Shown here in pieces: positions 55,885-64,000 of a stretch of 64,000 nt of DNA; position 1 is the stretch's first letter; each line of letters opens with the position of its first letter. The position numbers were made by a program, and so were the translations under genes. This stretch comes from Acidimicrobiia bacterium (lineage in GTDB: Bacteria; Actinomycetota; Acidimicrobiia; Acidimicrobiales; Aldehydirespiratoraceae). The DNA is taken from positions 124,001 to 188,000 of the forward strand of contig JAJEHD010000021.1 of assembly GCA_022819505.1 (NCBI GenBank), read 5' to 3'. The notes under the pieces are model-generated. The model worked only from the letters and a program-made list of their open reading frames with translations, was not told the DNA's origin and made no database searches.

Positions 55885-58326
55885 ATGCTGCGGCGGACCG
55901 GAGCCGAGATCGAGCGCTCGCTCGACGGCGTTCCGGGGTGCAGCCGAGCGATGGAGGGTGCCGGATTGGGCGACAGTGACCTCTTGAGGGTGGAGAACGA
56001 CATGCTGCACGCCCGGCTGTCGGGATTGACCGAAGCAATCCTGCGCATCAGTGAGGATCTCGACCTCGACGTAGTGCTTCAGGAGGTGGTGGACAGCGCT
56101 CGGGCCCTCACCGGCGCACGCTACGGCGCGATCGCCACCCTGGACGATGCCGGGGAGTTGCAGGACCTGCTGCTGTCGGGAACGTCTCCCGAACAGGAAC
56201 AGGCGCTGCTGGGCTATCCCCGGGGCTTGGAGTTGCTCGCGTACCTCATCGGTTCCCGCGAGCCGTTGCGGACCCCGGACTTTGAGGCTCTGTTGGAGTC
56301 TGAGGGCTTCGAGGGGTTCCAGGTCCCCATAGGCGCGTTTCTCGGGACTCAGATCCGGGTGCGGGACTGCCATGTGGGTTCGATCTTCATCGGCGAGAAG
56401 GACGACGACTCGGCGTTCACCCGCGAGGACGAGGAGACCCTGGAGATGTTCGCCACGCAGGCGGCGATGGCGGTCACCAACGCCCGCCGCTATGGCGAGG
56501 AGCAGCGGGCCAAGGCCGACCTCGAGGCTCTGGTCAACACTTCCCCGGTGGGAGTGCTGGTGGTGGACGTCGGCTCGCGGACGGTGGTGATGGCCAACCG
56601 CGAGGCGCGCCGCATCGTCGGCGTGCCACCGGCGGACGACCGCGACCCGACGGGGGCGCTCTGGGGGCTGACCTGCCGGCGGATAGACGGGTCCGAGGTC
56701 TCCTACGAGGATCTGCCGGTGGTGCGGTCGGTCCGGCGGGGCGAGACCGTTCAGGCCGAGGAGTTGGTGATCGAGCGCCGCGACGGCAGCGACGTGACCA
56801 CCCTGGTCAACGCCACGCCCATCCGCTCCGACGACGGCGAGCTGGTGACGGTGGTGGCCACGCTGCAGGACATGACGCCGCTGGAGGAACTGGAGCGGCT
56901 GCGGGCCGAGTTCCTGGCGATGGTCAGCCACGAGCTCCGGGCGCCCCTCACGTCGATCAAGGGCGCGGCGGCCACCGTGCGGGGCTCGTCGATGCCGCTG
57001 GACTCCGTCGAGGTGCGCCAGTTCTTCGGCCTCATCGAGGACCAGGCCGACCATATGCGAGACCTGATCAGCGACCTGCTGGACATGACCCGGATCGAGG
57101 CCGGGACCCTGTCGATGGCCCCCGAGCCGACCGACCTGGCATCCATCATCGACCAGGCCAGGAACGCCTTCCTCAGCAGCGGGCACCGCCATATCGTCGA
57201 CGTCGAGGCCGGGCCGAGCCTGCCCCGGGTGTGGGCCGACAAGCGGCGCATCGTGCAGGTCCTGCACAACCTGCTGTCCAACGCGGCGGCCAGCTCGCGT
57301 GAATGGTCCACCATCACGGTGGCCGCGTCGCTGGAGGGCACCCATGTGACCGTCTCGGTCAGCGACGAGGGAGTCGGCATCGCCCCCGAGCGCCTGCCGC
57401 TGCTCTTCGTCAAGTTCTCCCGGCTTCACGGCGACGACCACGATCGATCCGAAGCCGGCTACGGCCTGGGCCTCGCCATCTGCAAGGGCATCGTCGAGGC
57501 CCACGGTGGCCGCATCCGGGCCCACAGCGAGGGTGAGGGCCACGGCACCCGGTTCACGTTCACCATCCCCGCGCTGGAGGAGCCGGCCGTCGGGGAGCCC
57601 GCGGGCACCGACCGCGACAACGGCGAGGCGGTCCGAGCGCCGTCGAGGGTGGAGCGCATCCTCGCCATCGACGACGACCCGCAGACGCTGCGCTACGTCC
57701 GCAACACGCTGGCGAAGGCGGGCTACACGCCCATCGTCGCCAGCGACCCCAGCGAGCTCGAGCGCCTCTTCGACGCCGAGAAGCCCCACCTGGTGCTGCT
57801 GGACCTGGTGCTGCCGGGAGCCAACGGCTTCGAGCTGATCAGGCGCATCCCCAAGATCATGGAGGTGCCCGTGATCATCATGTCGGGGAGAGGCGACGAC
57901 CAGAAGGTGGCCGAGGCCTTCGAGCTGGGAGCCTCCGACTACGTCGTCAAGCCCTTCTCGCCCACCGAGCTGCTGGCCCGCATCAAGGCGGCGCTGCGCA
58001 GGCGGTCCCAGTCCCTGCATGCAGAGCCCTACCGTGTGGCCGACCTCACCGTCGACTACATCACCCGCGACGTCACCGTCTCGGGGCGGGCCGCGAAGCT
58101 CACCCCCACCGAGTACAAACTGCTGGCCGAGTTGTGCACCAACGCGGGCCGGGCCCTGAGCTACCAGCAGCTGCTCGAGTGTGTCTGGGAGGAGGGCTCC
58201 AGCGGCGACCCCCGTCGGGTGCGCACCTTCATCAAGGACCTGCGGGCCAAGCTCGGCGACGACGCCCGGAACCCCACCTACATCCTCACTGTCCCCGGCG
58301 TCGGCTACCGGGCCGCCGCCCCCTAG
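55885..58326 (+). CDS. Single-chain histidine kinase-response regulator with winged-helix output
   Basis: 813 residues. Order: GAF (about 40-185, LTGARYGAIATLDDAGEL); PAS (about 210-330); HisKA (FLAMVSHELRAPLTSIKG); HATPase (LHNLLSNAAASS, SDEGVGIAPERLPLLF, GYGLGLAICKGIVEAHGG); receiver (ILAIDDDPQTLRYV, phosphoacceptor in LVLLDLVLPGANG, VVKPFSP); OmpR-type winged helix (LTPTEYKLLAELCTNAGR, ILTVPGVGYR). Sensor and DNA-binding regulator in one chain is unusual. The start may be ATG 55885 or 55951. Confidence 0.92.
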   Translation: MLRRTGAEIERSLDGVPGCSRAMEGAGLGDSDLLRVENDMLHARLSGLTEAILRISEDLDLDVVLQEVVDSARALTGARYGAIATLDDAGELQDLLLSGTSPEQEQALLGYPRGLELLAYLIGSREPLRTPDFEALLESEGFEGFQVPIGAFLGTQIRVRDCHVGSIFIGEKDDDSAFTREDEETLEMFATQAAMAVTNARRYGEEQRAKADLEALVNTSPVGVLVVDVGSRTVVMANREARRIVGVPPADDRDPTGALWGLTCRRIDGSEVSYEDLPVVRSVRRGETVQAEELVIERRDGSDVTTLVNATPIRSDDGELVTVVATLQDMTPLEELERLRAEFLAMVSHELRAPLTSIKGAAATVRGSSMPLDSVEVRQFFGLIEDQADHMRDLISDLLDMTRIEAGTLSMAPEPTDLASIIDQARNAFLSSGHRHIVDVEAGPSLPRVWADKRRIVQVLHNLLSNAAASSREWSTITVAASLEGTHVTVSVSDEGVGIAPERLPLLFVKFSRLHGDDHDRSEAGYGLGLAICKGIVEAHGGRIRAHSEGEGHGTRFTFTIPALEEPAVGEPAGTDRDNGEAVRAPSRVERILAIDDDPQTLRYVRNTLAKAGYTPIVASDPSELERLFDAEKPHLVLLDLVLPGANGFELIRRIPKIMEVPVIIMSGRGDDQKVAEAFELGASDYVVKPFSPTELLARIKAALRRRSQSLHAEPYRVADLTVDYITRDVTVSGRAAKLTPTEYKLLAELCTNAGRALSYQQLLECVWEEGSSGDPRRVRTFIKDLRAKLGDDARNPTYILTVPGVGYRAAAP

Positions 58327-58414
58327 CCGGCGCCGGGCGCGCCAGCGCATGTGAAGATGGCGACAACCACAAGAGGTATGTGCTCTTCGAATATACGCGG
58401 CTGATCCGCGGACC

Positions 58415-58478
58415 TATAGTGGGCTGGCCCGGCCCCGATTAGGCGACTCGTACCTGATATGCCTCCACGGGGCCGGGC
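58415..58478 (+). ncRNA. Candidate small structured RNA or terminator hairpin
   Basis: TATAGT at 58415-58420 is a good -10 element. Six nt later GCCCGGCCCCG (58427-58437) pairs perfectly with CGGGGCCGGGC (58468-58478) across a 30-nt loop, which itself can pair AGGC (58441-58444) with GCCT (58461-58464). No T-tract follows. It may be a promoter with a compact RNA of about 55 nt, or a terminator between the convergent genes at 58326 and 58548. Confidence 0.35.
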
Positions 58479-58547
58479 ATCTTCGTCCCTGTGGCCGCCT
58501 CGAGCCGCTTCGACTGGGGCCCGGTCGCGTCTGCGCGACGGCGGACG

Positions 58548-59939
58548 TCAGCGATCGGCAGTTGCGACCAGGGGCTTGGGCGGGAAGAAGAGCCCGTCAT
58601 AGATCCAGCGCTCACCCAGCGGCTCCGACAGCTCGACAGTCACCGCGGTCCAGGGGTTTCCCGGGCAGGTGGCCGACCCGGCGACAGGCACCACCGCGAA
58701 GGCGACCACCACCGCGTCGTCGGTCTCGATCACCTGGGGGCCCCGCAGCGCGTCGCCCATCTCGCGGCCGCTGGCGCATCCCAGCTCGGACACCAGCACA
58801 TCGACGCTCGTGTCACCGGGTTCGGGCATCGAGTCGGGATCGAGGAGCACCTCCACCGGCGCGAGCCCCGGCGGCAGCGGGATGGTCGGCTGGCAGGGAC
58901 GTCCGCCCCCATGTCCGGCGAAGATCCACCGTTCGCCGCGCCTCTCCACTCCGGCGACACCGAAGCTGTATTCGGCCAGCGCGGCGAACGTGGCGCTGTC
59001 GTCGTCTATGCTGATCACGACCCACCGGCCCCGGGGCAGCGGCTCGCCCCCCGGAGTGTCGAGCTCGGCCCGCAGCACGTCCACCGCCGGATGGTCGACG
59101 TCGTCGATCGAGGGCGGGGCGATCATCTGGGAGTAGCGCACCGGCGGGGTCCCCGGACACGACACCACAGGATCCTCCACGTCCAGATCCGGGATCACCG
59201 CCAGCGGCCCCTCGGGCGGCTGCGGCGTGCGGAAGATGTCCACGCAGACCGCCGACGAGTCCGGCACCCGCTCTGCGATCTCGGCCAGCGCCCCCTCGGG
59301 CGGATTCACCAAGTGGAGGCTCATCCGCTGGCGGAGGATGTCGTAGGACGTGGCGTCGAGACCGAACTCCGTCCACTCCTCTCTGGGAATGGACTGCCAG
59401 GTCTCATCCAGCAGGGCCTCCATCTCGGGCTGACTGAACCGGACCTGCACCACGTCGATGACGACGTCGTCGCGCTCGCCCAGGGGCCGGTCGTCGGTGA
59501 TCGGCGGGGGCGGGTCCACGGCGGGGTAGTCGTCGGGGGTGGGGCGCCGGGCCAGGATCGCGGCCCGGTGCGGCTCGGGGTCGTCGGTGAACCCCATCAT
59601 CAGCACCCCGCCGCTGTCACGATCGATCCAGTGGCCCGCGAACGTGTCGGGATGCTCCATCCCGTAGGTCAACAGCACACCGTCGATGATCGGATCGGGG
59701 TTCTGGCGGGCACCGAGCTTTCCCTCGAGCTGCGACCTCAACTCCGGCAGGTCCTCGCAGTTGGCCAACCCACCCGCGCCGGCGGGCTCATCCGATGGCT
59801 CCACCCCGGACGGCAGCACCCCGGACGGTTCCGCCCCGGACGGCAACAGCTCCGAGCCGCCGACGACAACGTTGCTGGTGTCCTCGCCGCATCCCACCGC
59901 CAGCACCGCCACAGCCATCAAAGCCGATAATGCCCTCAT
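58548..59939 (-). CDS. Large lipoprotein, unknown
   Basis: 463 residues from ATG 59939. Signal/lipobox ALMAVAVLAVGCGED. Then an imperfect tandem repeat of Pro-Ser-Gly units (LLPSGAEPSGVLPSGVEPSD), also visible as DNA repeats near 59805-59845. The remaining 400 residues contain ISIDDDSATFAAL and FTDDPEPHRAAILARRPTP, and two or three similar-looking subdomains. No family recognised; surface-exposed by its signal. GTG 59963 is an alternative start. Confidence 0.78.
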   Translation of the reverse strand: MRALSALMAVAVLAVGCGEDTSNVVVGGSELLPSGAEPSGVLPSGVEPSDEPAGAGGLANCEDLPELRSQLEGKLGARQNPDPIIDGVLLTYGMEHPDTFAGHWIDRDSGGVLMMGFTDDPEPHRAAILARRPTPDDYPAVDPPPPITDDRPLGERDDVVIDVVQVRFSQPEMEALLDETWQSIPREEWTEFGLDATSYDILRQRMSLHLVNPPEGALAEIAERVPDSSAVCVDIFRTPQPPEGPLAVIPDLDVEDPVVSCPGTPPVRYSQMIAPPSIDDVDHPAVDVLRAELDTPGGEPLPRGRWVVISIDDDSATFAALAEYSFGVAGVERRGERWIFAGHGGGRPCQPTIPLPPGLAPVEVLLDPDSMPEPGDTSVDVLVSELGCASGREMGDALRGPQVIETDDAVVVAFAVVPVAGSATCPGNPWTAVTVELSEPLGERWIYDGLFFPPKPLVATADR

Positions 59940-60181
59940 ACCCCTGAGACGACCCAGCCCCACTGCGAGTTCCCATCCCGTGCGAGCAGATCTTTCACGC
60001 TGAGCGACAACCCGCTGAGTTATGAATCTTTGAAAGATCCGGTGATCTGAAATCCGGGATGAGACAAAGCTACATAACTCTGCAAACCTGACGCCGTGGT
60101 CAGTCTGCCGCCCTAGTCAAAGTTACGTAGGGGACCGTGACCAGGGCAATGCACACCTTGGTGCTATCAAGATCGCGTGAG

Positions 60182-60202
60182 ATGATATCTTTATAGTATC
60201 AT
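60182..60202 (+). promoter_or_regulatory. AT-rich inverted repeat at Fic promoter
   Basis: ATGATA (60182-60187) and TATCAT (60197-60202) face each other across 9 nt, ending 6 nt before the ATG of the Fic gene. The stretch is strikingly AT-rich for this genome and looks like an autoregulatory operator. The C-terminal domain of the Fic protein resembles a winged helix and could be the ligand. Confidence 0.45.
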
Positions 60203-60208
60203 ATTCGC

Positions 60209-61375
60209 ATGATCTACCAGGCACCGTCTCTGACGGCGTTGGACAGGCAGGTCCTGGCCGAAATCCGGGGATGTCACGACGGTTTGCACTCGTACCTGTT
60301 CAGGCCGCGACGGTGGTTCGGCACGCTCAGCCGCGTCATGATGGCTCGGGCCGTGCACGGCTCCACCTCCATCGAGGGCTACCACTCGACCGTCGCGGAG
60401 ACCGCAGCCATTCTCGACGGTGAGGACGTCCCGCACCTGGACGCAGACACGCCCCGTGCCATTGCCGCCTACCGCGACGCGATGACCTATGTCCTGGCGC
60501 TCACCGATGAGGATGAGCCCTCGCCGGCCATGGATGCAACGCTGCTCAAGTCACTTCACTACCTGATGACGGCCTACGACGCGGCGAAGCGGCCGGGGAG
60601 ATGGCGAAAGGGCGGGGTGTGGGTGCGCGATAGCGAGGGTTCCGTCGTCTACACGCCCCCGGACCGCGATGAGCTCGAGGGACTGATCGAGGAGCTGGTG
60701 CACCAGGTCAACGACGACGGCCCGGACCCGCTCATCAGGGCAGCCATGGCGCACCTGAACCTGACTCTCATCCACCCGTTCGAGGACGGCAACGGGCGCA
60801 TGGCGCGCTGCCTGCAGAGCTTCGTGCTGGCCCAGCACACCAGACATCCGCACTTCATGAGCATCGAGGAGGATCTGGGGCGGCGCACCTCGCAGTACTA
60901 CCGGGCGCTCCAGGACGCAGCGGCCGGTTCCTGGTCGCCGACCCGCAGCACCCGACCGTGGATCGAGTGGTGCCTGACCGCACACCTGAGGCAGGCCCAG
61001 AGGACTCGATGGCGTCTCGACTGGACCGAGGCCCTCTGGTCGGCCTGTGAGGACCTGGCCCGCAAGCACGGGTTCCCGGACCGGACCGTCGGGCCGATGA
61101 TGGATGCCGCGTACGGGCGGACCCTCGGTCGATCCACCTACATCTTCATCGTGCAGCAGAGCCAGGGCGACCCCCTCAGCGACCTCTCAGCCTCCCGCGA
61201 CCTGAGAGCGCTGGTGAGCGCCGACCTGCTCATACCCACCGGAGCCGGCAGAGGCCGCAAGTATCGGGCATCCGACAGACTCAAGGCCCTACGCCAAGAG
61301 ATGCGGCAAGCCTTCCCCCAACCCCCCGACCCAAACCCCTACGAGAACGTCGACCCCCAACTGCCCTTGAGCTAA
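60209..61375 (+). CDS. Fic family protein with C-terminal winged-helix-like region
   Basis: 388 residues. The Fic motif HPFEDGNGRMAR is complete. STSIEGYHSTVAETAAIL carries the inhibitory-helix pattern (S-x3-E-G), so activity should be self-restrained. The last 100 residues (RDLRALVSADLLIPTGAGRGRKYRASDRLKAL) look like a winged helix. It differs clearly from the Fic protein at 7517 and begins the less GC-rich accessory stretch. Confidence 0.9.
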   Translation: MIYQAPSLTALDRQVLAEIRGCHDGLHSYLFRPRRWFGTLSRVMMARAVHGSTSIEGYHSTVAETAAILDGEDVPHLDADTPRAIAAYRDAMTYVLALTDEDEPSPAMDATLLKSLHYLMTAYDAAKRPGRWRKGGVWVRDSEGSVVYTPPDRDELEGLIEELVHQVNDDGPDPLIRAAMAHLNLTLIHPFEDGNGRMARCLQSFVLAQHTRHPHFMSIEEDLGRRTSQYYRALQDAAAGSWSPTRSTRPWIEWCLTAHLRQAQRTRWRLDWTEALWSACEDLARKHGFPDRTVGPMMDAAYGRTLGRSTYIFIVQQSQGDPLSDLSASRDLRALVSADLLIPTGAGRGRKYRASDRLKALRQEMRQAFPQPPDPNPYENVDPQLPLS

Positions 61376-61597
61376 CCAGCGATGAGCCCCGGCGGATCGA
61401 GAATCCAGCGTCGGGCGACGGTTGTGCGGTATTGGCGTCGGAGTAAGCGCACTCTGGCGAACAGTACGCTACGCGAAATGACCGACCGGAAGAGCGTCTA
61501 CACGCAGTTCTTGACGACCCGCGGCGTCTCCAAACGATCCGCGGAGCTACTCGATTCCACGCCGCCGTGCTGCTGGCCGCGAGGTAGCGTTTCTTTC

Positions 61598-61870
61598 ATG
61601 GACGCCACTGACGAGAGGCCCCCTCTCGGCGACTACGAGCTGTTGAAGCGGATCACCGTGCGCTCCGACGTCTTCGGCGGCAAGCCGATGATCCGTGACA
61701 TGCGCTTCGCCGTCGAACACGTCCTGGGGATGCTGGCCGCAGGCGACAGCGTGGAGACGATCCTCGACGAGTACGAGATTCTTGAGCCCGAGGACATTCA
61801 GGCTTGCCTGGTCTACGCGTACCGCTCCATCGTCGGCGAAACTGTCCATGATCATACTCTGATTCACTGA
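61598..61870 (+). CDS. DUF433 protein (antitoxin type)
   Basis: 90 residues from ATG 61598. LLKRITVRSDVFGGKPMIRDMRFAVEHVLGMLAAGDSVETILDEYEILEPEDIQACLVYAYR is the DUF433 pattern, a short helical fold often encoded next to a DUF5615 PIN-like toxin. Here the downstream partner appears decayed. A longer upstream open frame (from 61382) shows no coding character. Confidence 0.85.
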   Translation: MDATDERPPLGDYELLKRITVRSDVFGGKPMIRDMRFAVEHVLGMLAAGDSVETILDEYEILEPEDIQACLVYAYRSIVGETVHDHTLIH

Positions 61871-62156
61871 AACCATTGAAATCCTACTAGGCGAGTGTGC
61901 CGGTTCTATTCGGCTGCGCCGGATGCTGGTTGGTCTGGGCCACGACGACCTGAGCACGGATTGGATCAACGGGCGCTGCCAAGCTCAAGACGTCTCAGTT
62001 GACGCGGACCTGGAACCGGTGTGGGTGCCAGTCTCGTCGTGGAGTCCGTTGGCGCCAGGTACGAGCCCAGGATGTCATACAGGCGTGCTTGGATTGAGGT
62101 CGGAGTGCGGTGAATCCGCCAGGGAATCAGGACTGCGAAGAGCTGAGTGCACGTGA
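61863..62156 (+). pseudogene. Possible remnant of DUF5615 PIN-like toxin
   Basis: Right after the DUF433 gene a frame reads ILLGECAGSIRLRRMLVGLGHDD and then W-x-NG, recalling the start of DUF5615 toxins (LLDExLPRRL...LGHDV...W...NG). It has no ATG, GTG or TTG before that segment, the usual catalytic Asp is Gly, and the rest is unlike any toxin. A decayed partner gene is the best explanation. The similarity is by eye and weak. Confidence 0.35.
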
Positions 62157-63220
62157 GCGACGACCGATCGGACAAGACAGGCGAGAGCATCGGCAGCGCC
62201 GAAGGCTCAAATGACAAGACGCTGAGCCTCTTCAGCTTGGCGCTGTGGGGACCCGACGGGCCACCTGAAGATCTCCTCGGCAGAAGCGACTTTGTGTCCT
62301 TGTGCATCGAGGACCACGACCACGTCGACGACTGCTGGGGACGTCTCTCACCCATCAGGGAGCCGGTGGCGATCCCGCCGCCGAACATGCTCATCACGCG
62401 AGAAGACATGCAGGCGATCGCCAGGGGGTACTCGCCCATGGGCATGGACGACAGGTGGCTGGCGTTCATGGAGGACGACCGGTTGTTTCTGCATCGCAGC
62501 TGGACCGGTCACGGCATCTACGAAGTGACGTTCGCGGCCAAAGAGACGGGCTTTGTGGCGACCTCCGCAAGGATCGAGAGCCATCCCGACCGTCAGCGGG
62601 GAGACTTCGACCCGGAGAACTTCGACCCGGTCAGCGAGCGCGACGAGTTGCGAGACCTGATCGTGCTCGTGTCCGGCGAGCCGATGCCTTTGGTGCTGCC
62701 GACGATCCTGTCGCGCATCCCCACTCTGGAGGCCGTGCTGGGAGACATCACGGTCCAGGACGTCGACGCCATCGTCAACACCGCCAATAGGCATCTGGCG
62801 GTCGGGGACGGCATCAACGGTGCAATCCACCGCGCCGCCGGTCCCGAACTGCTGCGGCACTGTCGAGCGCTCGGCGGCTGTGACGTTGGGCGGGCGGTGG
62901 TCACCCGGGGCTTCCGGCTAACGGCTCGGTGGGTCATTCACACGGTGGCGCCGAAGTGGACCGGCGGCACTCGCGGCGAGCCGGTGCTGCTGGAGTCGTG
63001 CTATCGCGAGTCCCTGGCGTGTGCAGACGAGGTCGGTGCCGAGAGCGTGGCCTTCCCGGCAATCGCAACGGGCGCCCGCGGCTATCCAGTGGAGGCAGCC
63101 GCCGCGACCGCCGTGGACGCCGTGCGCTCGGCATCCACCAAGGTGCGCACGATCCGCTTCGTCTGCTTCGACCCGCCGACGTTGCAAGCGTTCCAGTCAG
63201 CAATAGAAGACAGCGCCTAG
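62147..63220 (+). CDS. Macro-domain protein with N-terminal extension
   Basis: 357 residues from GTG 62147 (GTG 62153 also possible). The C-terminal 170 residues form a macro domain: ITVQDVDAIVNTANRHLAVGDGINGAIHRAAG, FRLTARWVIHTVAPKW and FPAIATGARGYPVE. This suggests binding or hydrolysis of ADP-ribose modifications. The N-terminal 185 residues include DRWLAFMEDDRLFLHRSWTG, a conserved-looking domain I cannot name. It sits beside Fic, DUF433 and DUF5343 genes, a defence-like setting. Confidence 0.88.
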   Translation: MHVSDDRSDKTGESIGSAEGSNDKTLSLFSLALWGPDGPPEDLLGRSDFVSLCIEDHDHVDDCWGRLSPIREPVAIPPPNMLITREDMQAIARGYSPMGMDDRWLAFMEDDRLFLHRSWTGHGIYEVTFAAKETGFVATSARIESHPDRQRGDFDPENFDPVSERDELRDLIVLVSGEPMPLVLPTILSRIPTLEAVLGDITVQDVDAIVNTANRHLAVGDGINGAIHRAAGPELLRHCRALGGCDVGRAVVTRGFRLTARWVIHTVAPKWTGGTRGEPVLLESCYRESLACADEVGAESVAFPAIATGARGYPVEAAAATAVDAVRSASTKVRTIRFVCFDPPTLQAFQSAIEDSA

Positions 63221-63518
63221 CAGCCGCCGTCCCTCCGGTCTGCCTGTTCGATATCAGCGCGGAGGGAAGTGCGTCGCCGGTGTTAGGACGGGGCGGTGAC
63301 CTGGATGCCGCAGCGGACCATCATGCGCTGGCACCTGCACACCAACCACAACACCCATAGCACCTGGATTCACAACGGGTCCCGCTCAGACAGCGCACTA
63401 TCGAGTTGTCGGTGCAGGTGGCGAAGAGTTCGTCGTCGAGGGTCGCAACCGCGGCGAGATTGGGCGACGAAGTCGAACTACATGACCGTAAGCTACCTCC
63501 GTACACGGAGGAGTGCTG
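63221..63518. other. Intergenic stretch without convincing gene
   Basis: About 300 bases between the macro-domain and DUF5343 genes. An open frame at 63296-63574 lacks a plausible start context and conserved-looking sequence. GGAGGAG at about 63509 is the ribosome-binding site of the next gene. Nothing else was recognised. Confidence 0.5.
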
Positions 63519-64000
63519 ATGGCCCTACCAGACAGTTACACGGTGAAGCCCAACTCGATTCGCGCTTACTTTGAGGCGATGCTGGACGCAAAGCCACCAG
63601 AGCGATTCACGTATCGCTTCCTCGAGAATCTTGAGTTCAAGAGTACGAACGATCGGCTGTTCATTAAGATCCTTAAGGACCTCGGATTCCTCGACGCCGA
63701 CGGGGTTCCGACTGATCGGTACTTCGAGTTCCTCGATCGGTCACGCTCGGAGAAGGTCGTCGCTGAGGGCATCCGCGACGCCTATGCCGACTTGTTCGCT
63801 GTGAACACCACGGCCAACGAACTCTCGGTTACTGACGTCAAGAACAAGCTCAGGACGCTCTACAAGGGAGCCAAGACAGACAACGTCATCGACCGAGTGT
63901 CCAGTACCTTCGTGGCGCTCTGCGAATACGCTGATTTCACCGGTCCCACGCGTTCGGACCAGGATCATGGTGGAGTTGCTGACGAGCAGGACGCTAGCGA
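63519..64000 (+). CDS. DUF5343-domain protein (3' partial)
   Basis: At least 160 residues from ATG 63519, preceded by GGAGGAG; it runs off the window. MALPDSYTVKPNSIRAYFEAML, ERFTYRFLENLEFKSTNDR, LKDLGFLDADGVPTDRYFEFLD and IRDAYADLF follow the DUF5343 pattern. Codon use is AT-richer than the window's core genes, suggesting acquisition. DUF5343 proteins are often found in accessory and defence-associated regions; the function is unproven. Confidence 0.85.
   Translation, partial: MALPDSYTVKPNSIRAYFEAMLDAKPPERFTYRFLENLEFKSTNDRLFIKILKDLGFLDADGVPTDRYFEFLDRSRSEKVVAEGIRDAYADLFAVNTTANELSVTDVKNKLRTLYKGAKTDNVIDRVSSTFVALCEYADFTGPTRSDQDHGGVADEQDAS

Noticed and set aside
63296..63574. Open frame of 92 codons upstream of and overlapping the DUF5343 gene
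   Set aside because: No ribosome-binding site, atypical composition, and it overlaps the start of the better-supported DUF5343 gene.

Overview
The window is high-G+C DNA with densely packed genes, many GTG and TTG starts and many stop/start overlaps (ATGA, GTGA, TTGA). An F420-type luciferase-like oxidoreductase, a eukaryote-type glutamine synthetase (GSII), an actinobacterial-looking sigma factor and DUF4349, PspC and PadR proteins point to an actinobacterium, perhaps an uncultivated Acidimicrobiia-like lineage. The lineage is inferred from gene content, not computed.

Layout. 1-3.5 kb: the end of a CUT2 sugar-type ABC transporter, a 55-residue ORF and an ornithine cyclodeaminase-family enzyme. 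3.6-13.3 kb: a small membrane protein, two flavin or F420 enzymes, a CorA-type transporter, a Fic protein, a hydantoinase A/B pair and an EamA transporter. 13.3-40 kb: a hydrogenase region, described below. 39.7-50.4 kb: a methyltransferase, a PspC-type envelope-stress system, a sulfotransferase, a DUF1214 protein, lipoproteins and an HD-domain protein. 50.4-58.3 kb: GSII, glutamine-dependent NAD synthetase, a primary-type sigma factor, a TetR regulator and a histidine kinase fused to a DNA-binding response regulator. 58.4-64 kb: a candidate small RNA, a lipoprotein and a less GC-rich accessory stretch (Fic, DUF433, a toxin remnant, macro domain, DUF5343).

The hydrogenase region. A minus-strand operon (21187 down to 13297) encodes the small and large [NiFe] subunits and seven accessory proteins: two protease-fold proteins, a NifU-like protein, a TPR protein, a biotin/lipoate-ligase-like protein and two unknowns. 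Divergently, a plus-strand operon encodes three tiny membrane proteins, two winged-helix regulators, a CooC-like ATPase, HypC, a SIS-domain protein, HypD, HypE and an EamA transporter with a His-rich tail. HypF and a second CooC-like ATPase follow on the minus strand. Next comes a five-gene peptide/nickel-type ABC transporter, then two more P-loop ATPases and a second copy of the tiny membrane-protein cassette.

Two observations stand out. (1) The CooC-like gene at 38151-38885 has two in-frame TGA codons exactly where its relatives carry the metal-binding CxC motif. A GC-rich hairpin with a GU-containing loop starts 12 nt after the second TGA, which predicts a Sec-x-Sec (UxU) selenoprotein. 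(2) The same 21-bp imperfect palindrome (CTAGATGY-N5-RCACMTAG) lies upstream of the hydrogenase operon, between hypF and the ABC transporter, and upstream of the second membrane-protein cassette. It ties these units into one probable regulon. I infer a hydrogen-oxidation and nickel-delivery system whose operon-linked membrane proteins may anchor or wire the enzyme. No selA, selB, selC or selD, and no hypA or hypB, lie in the window.
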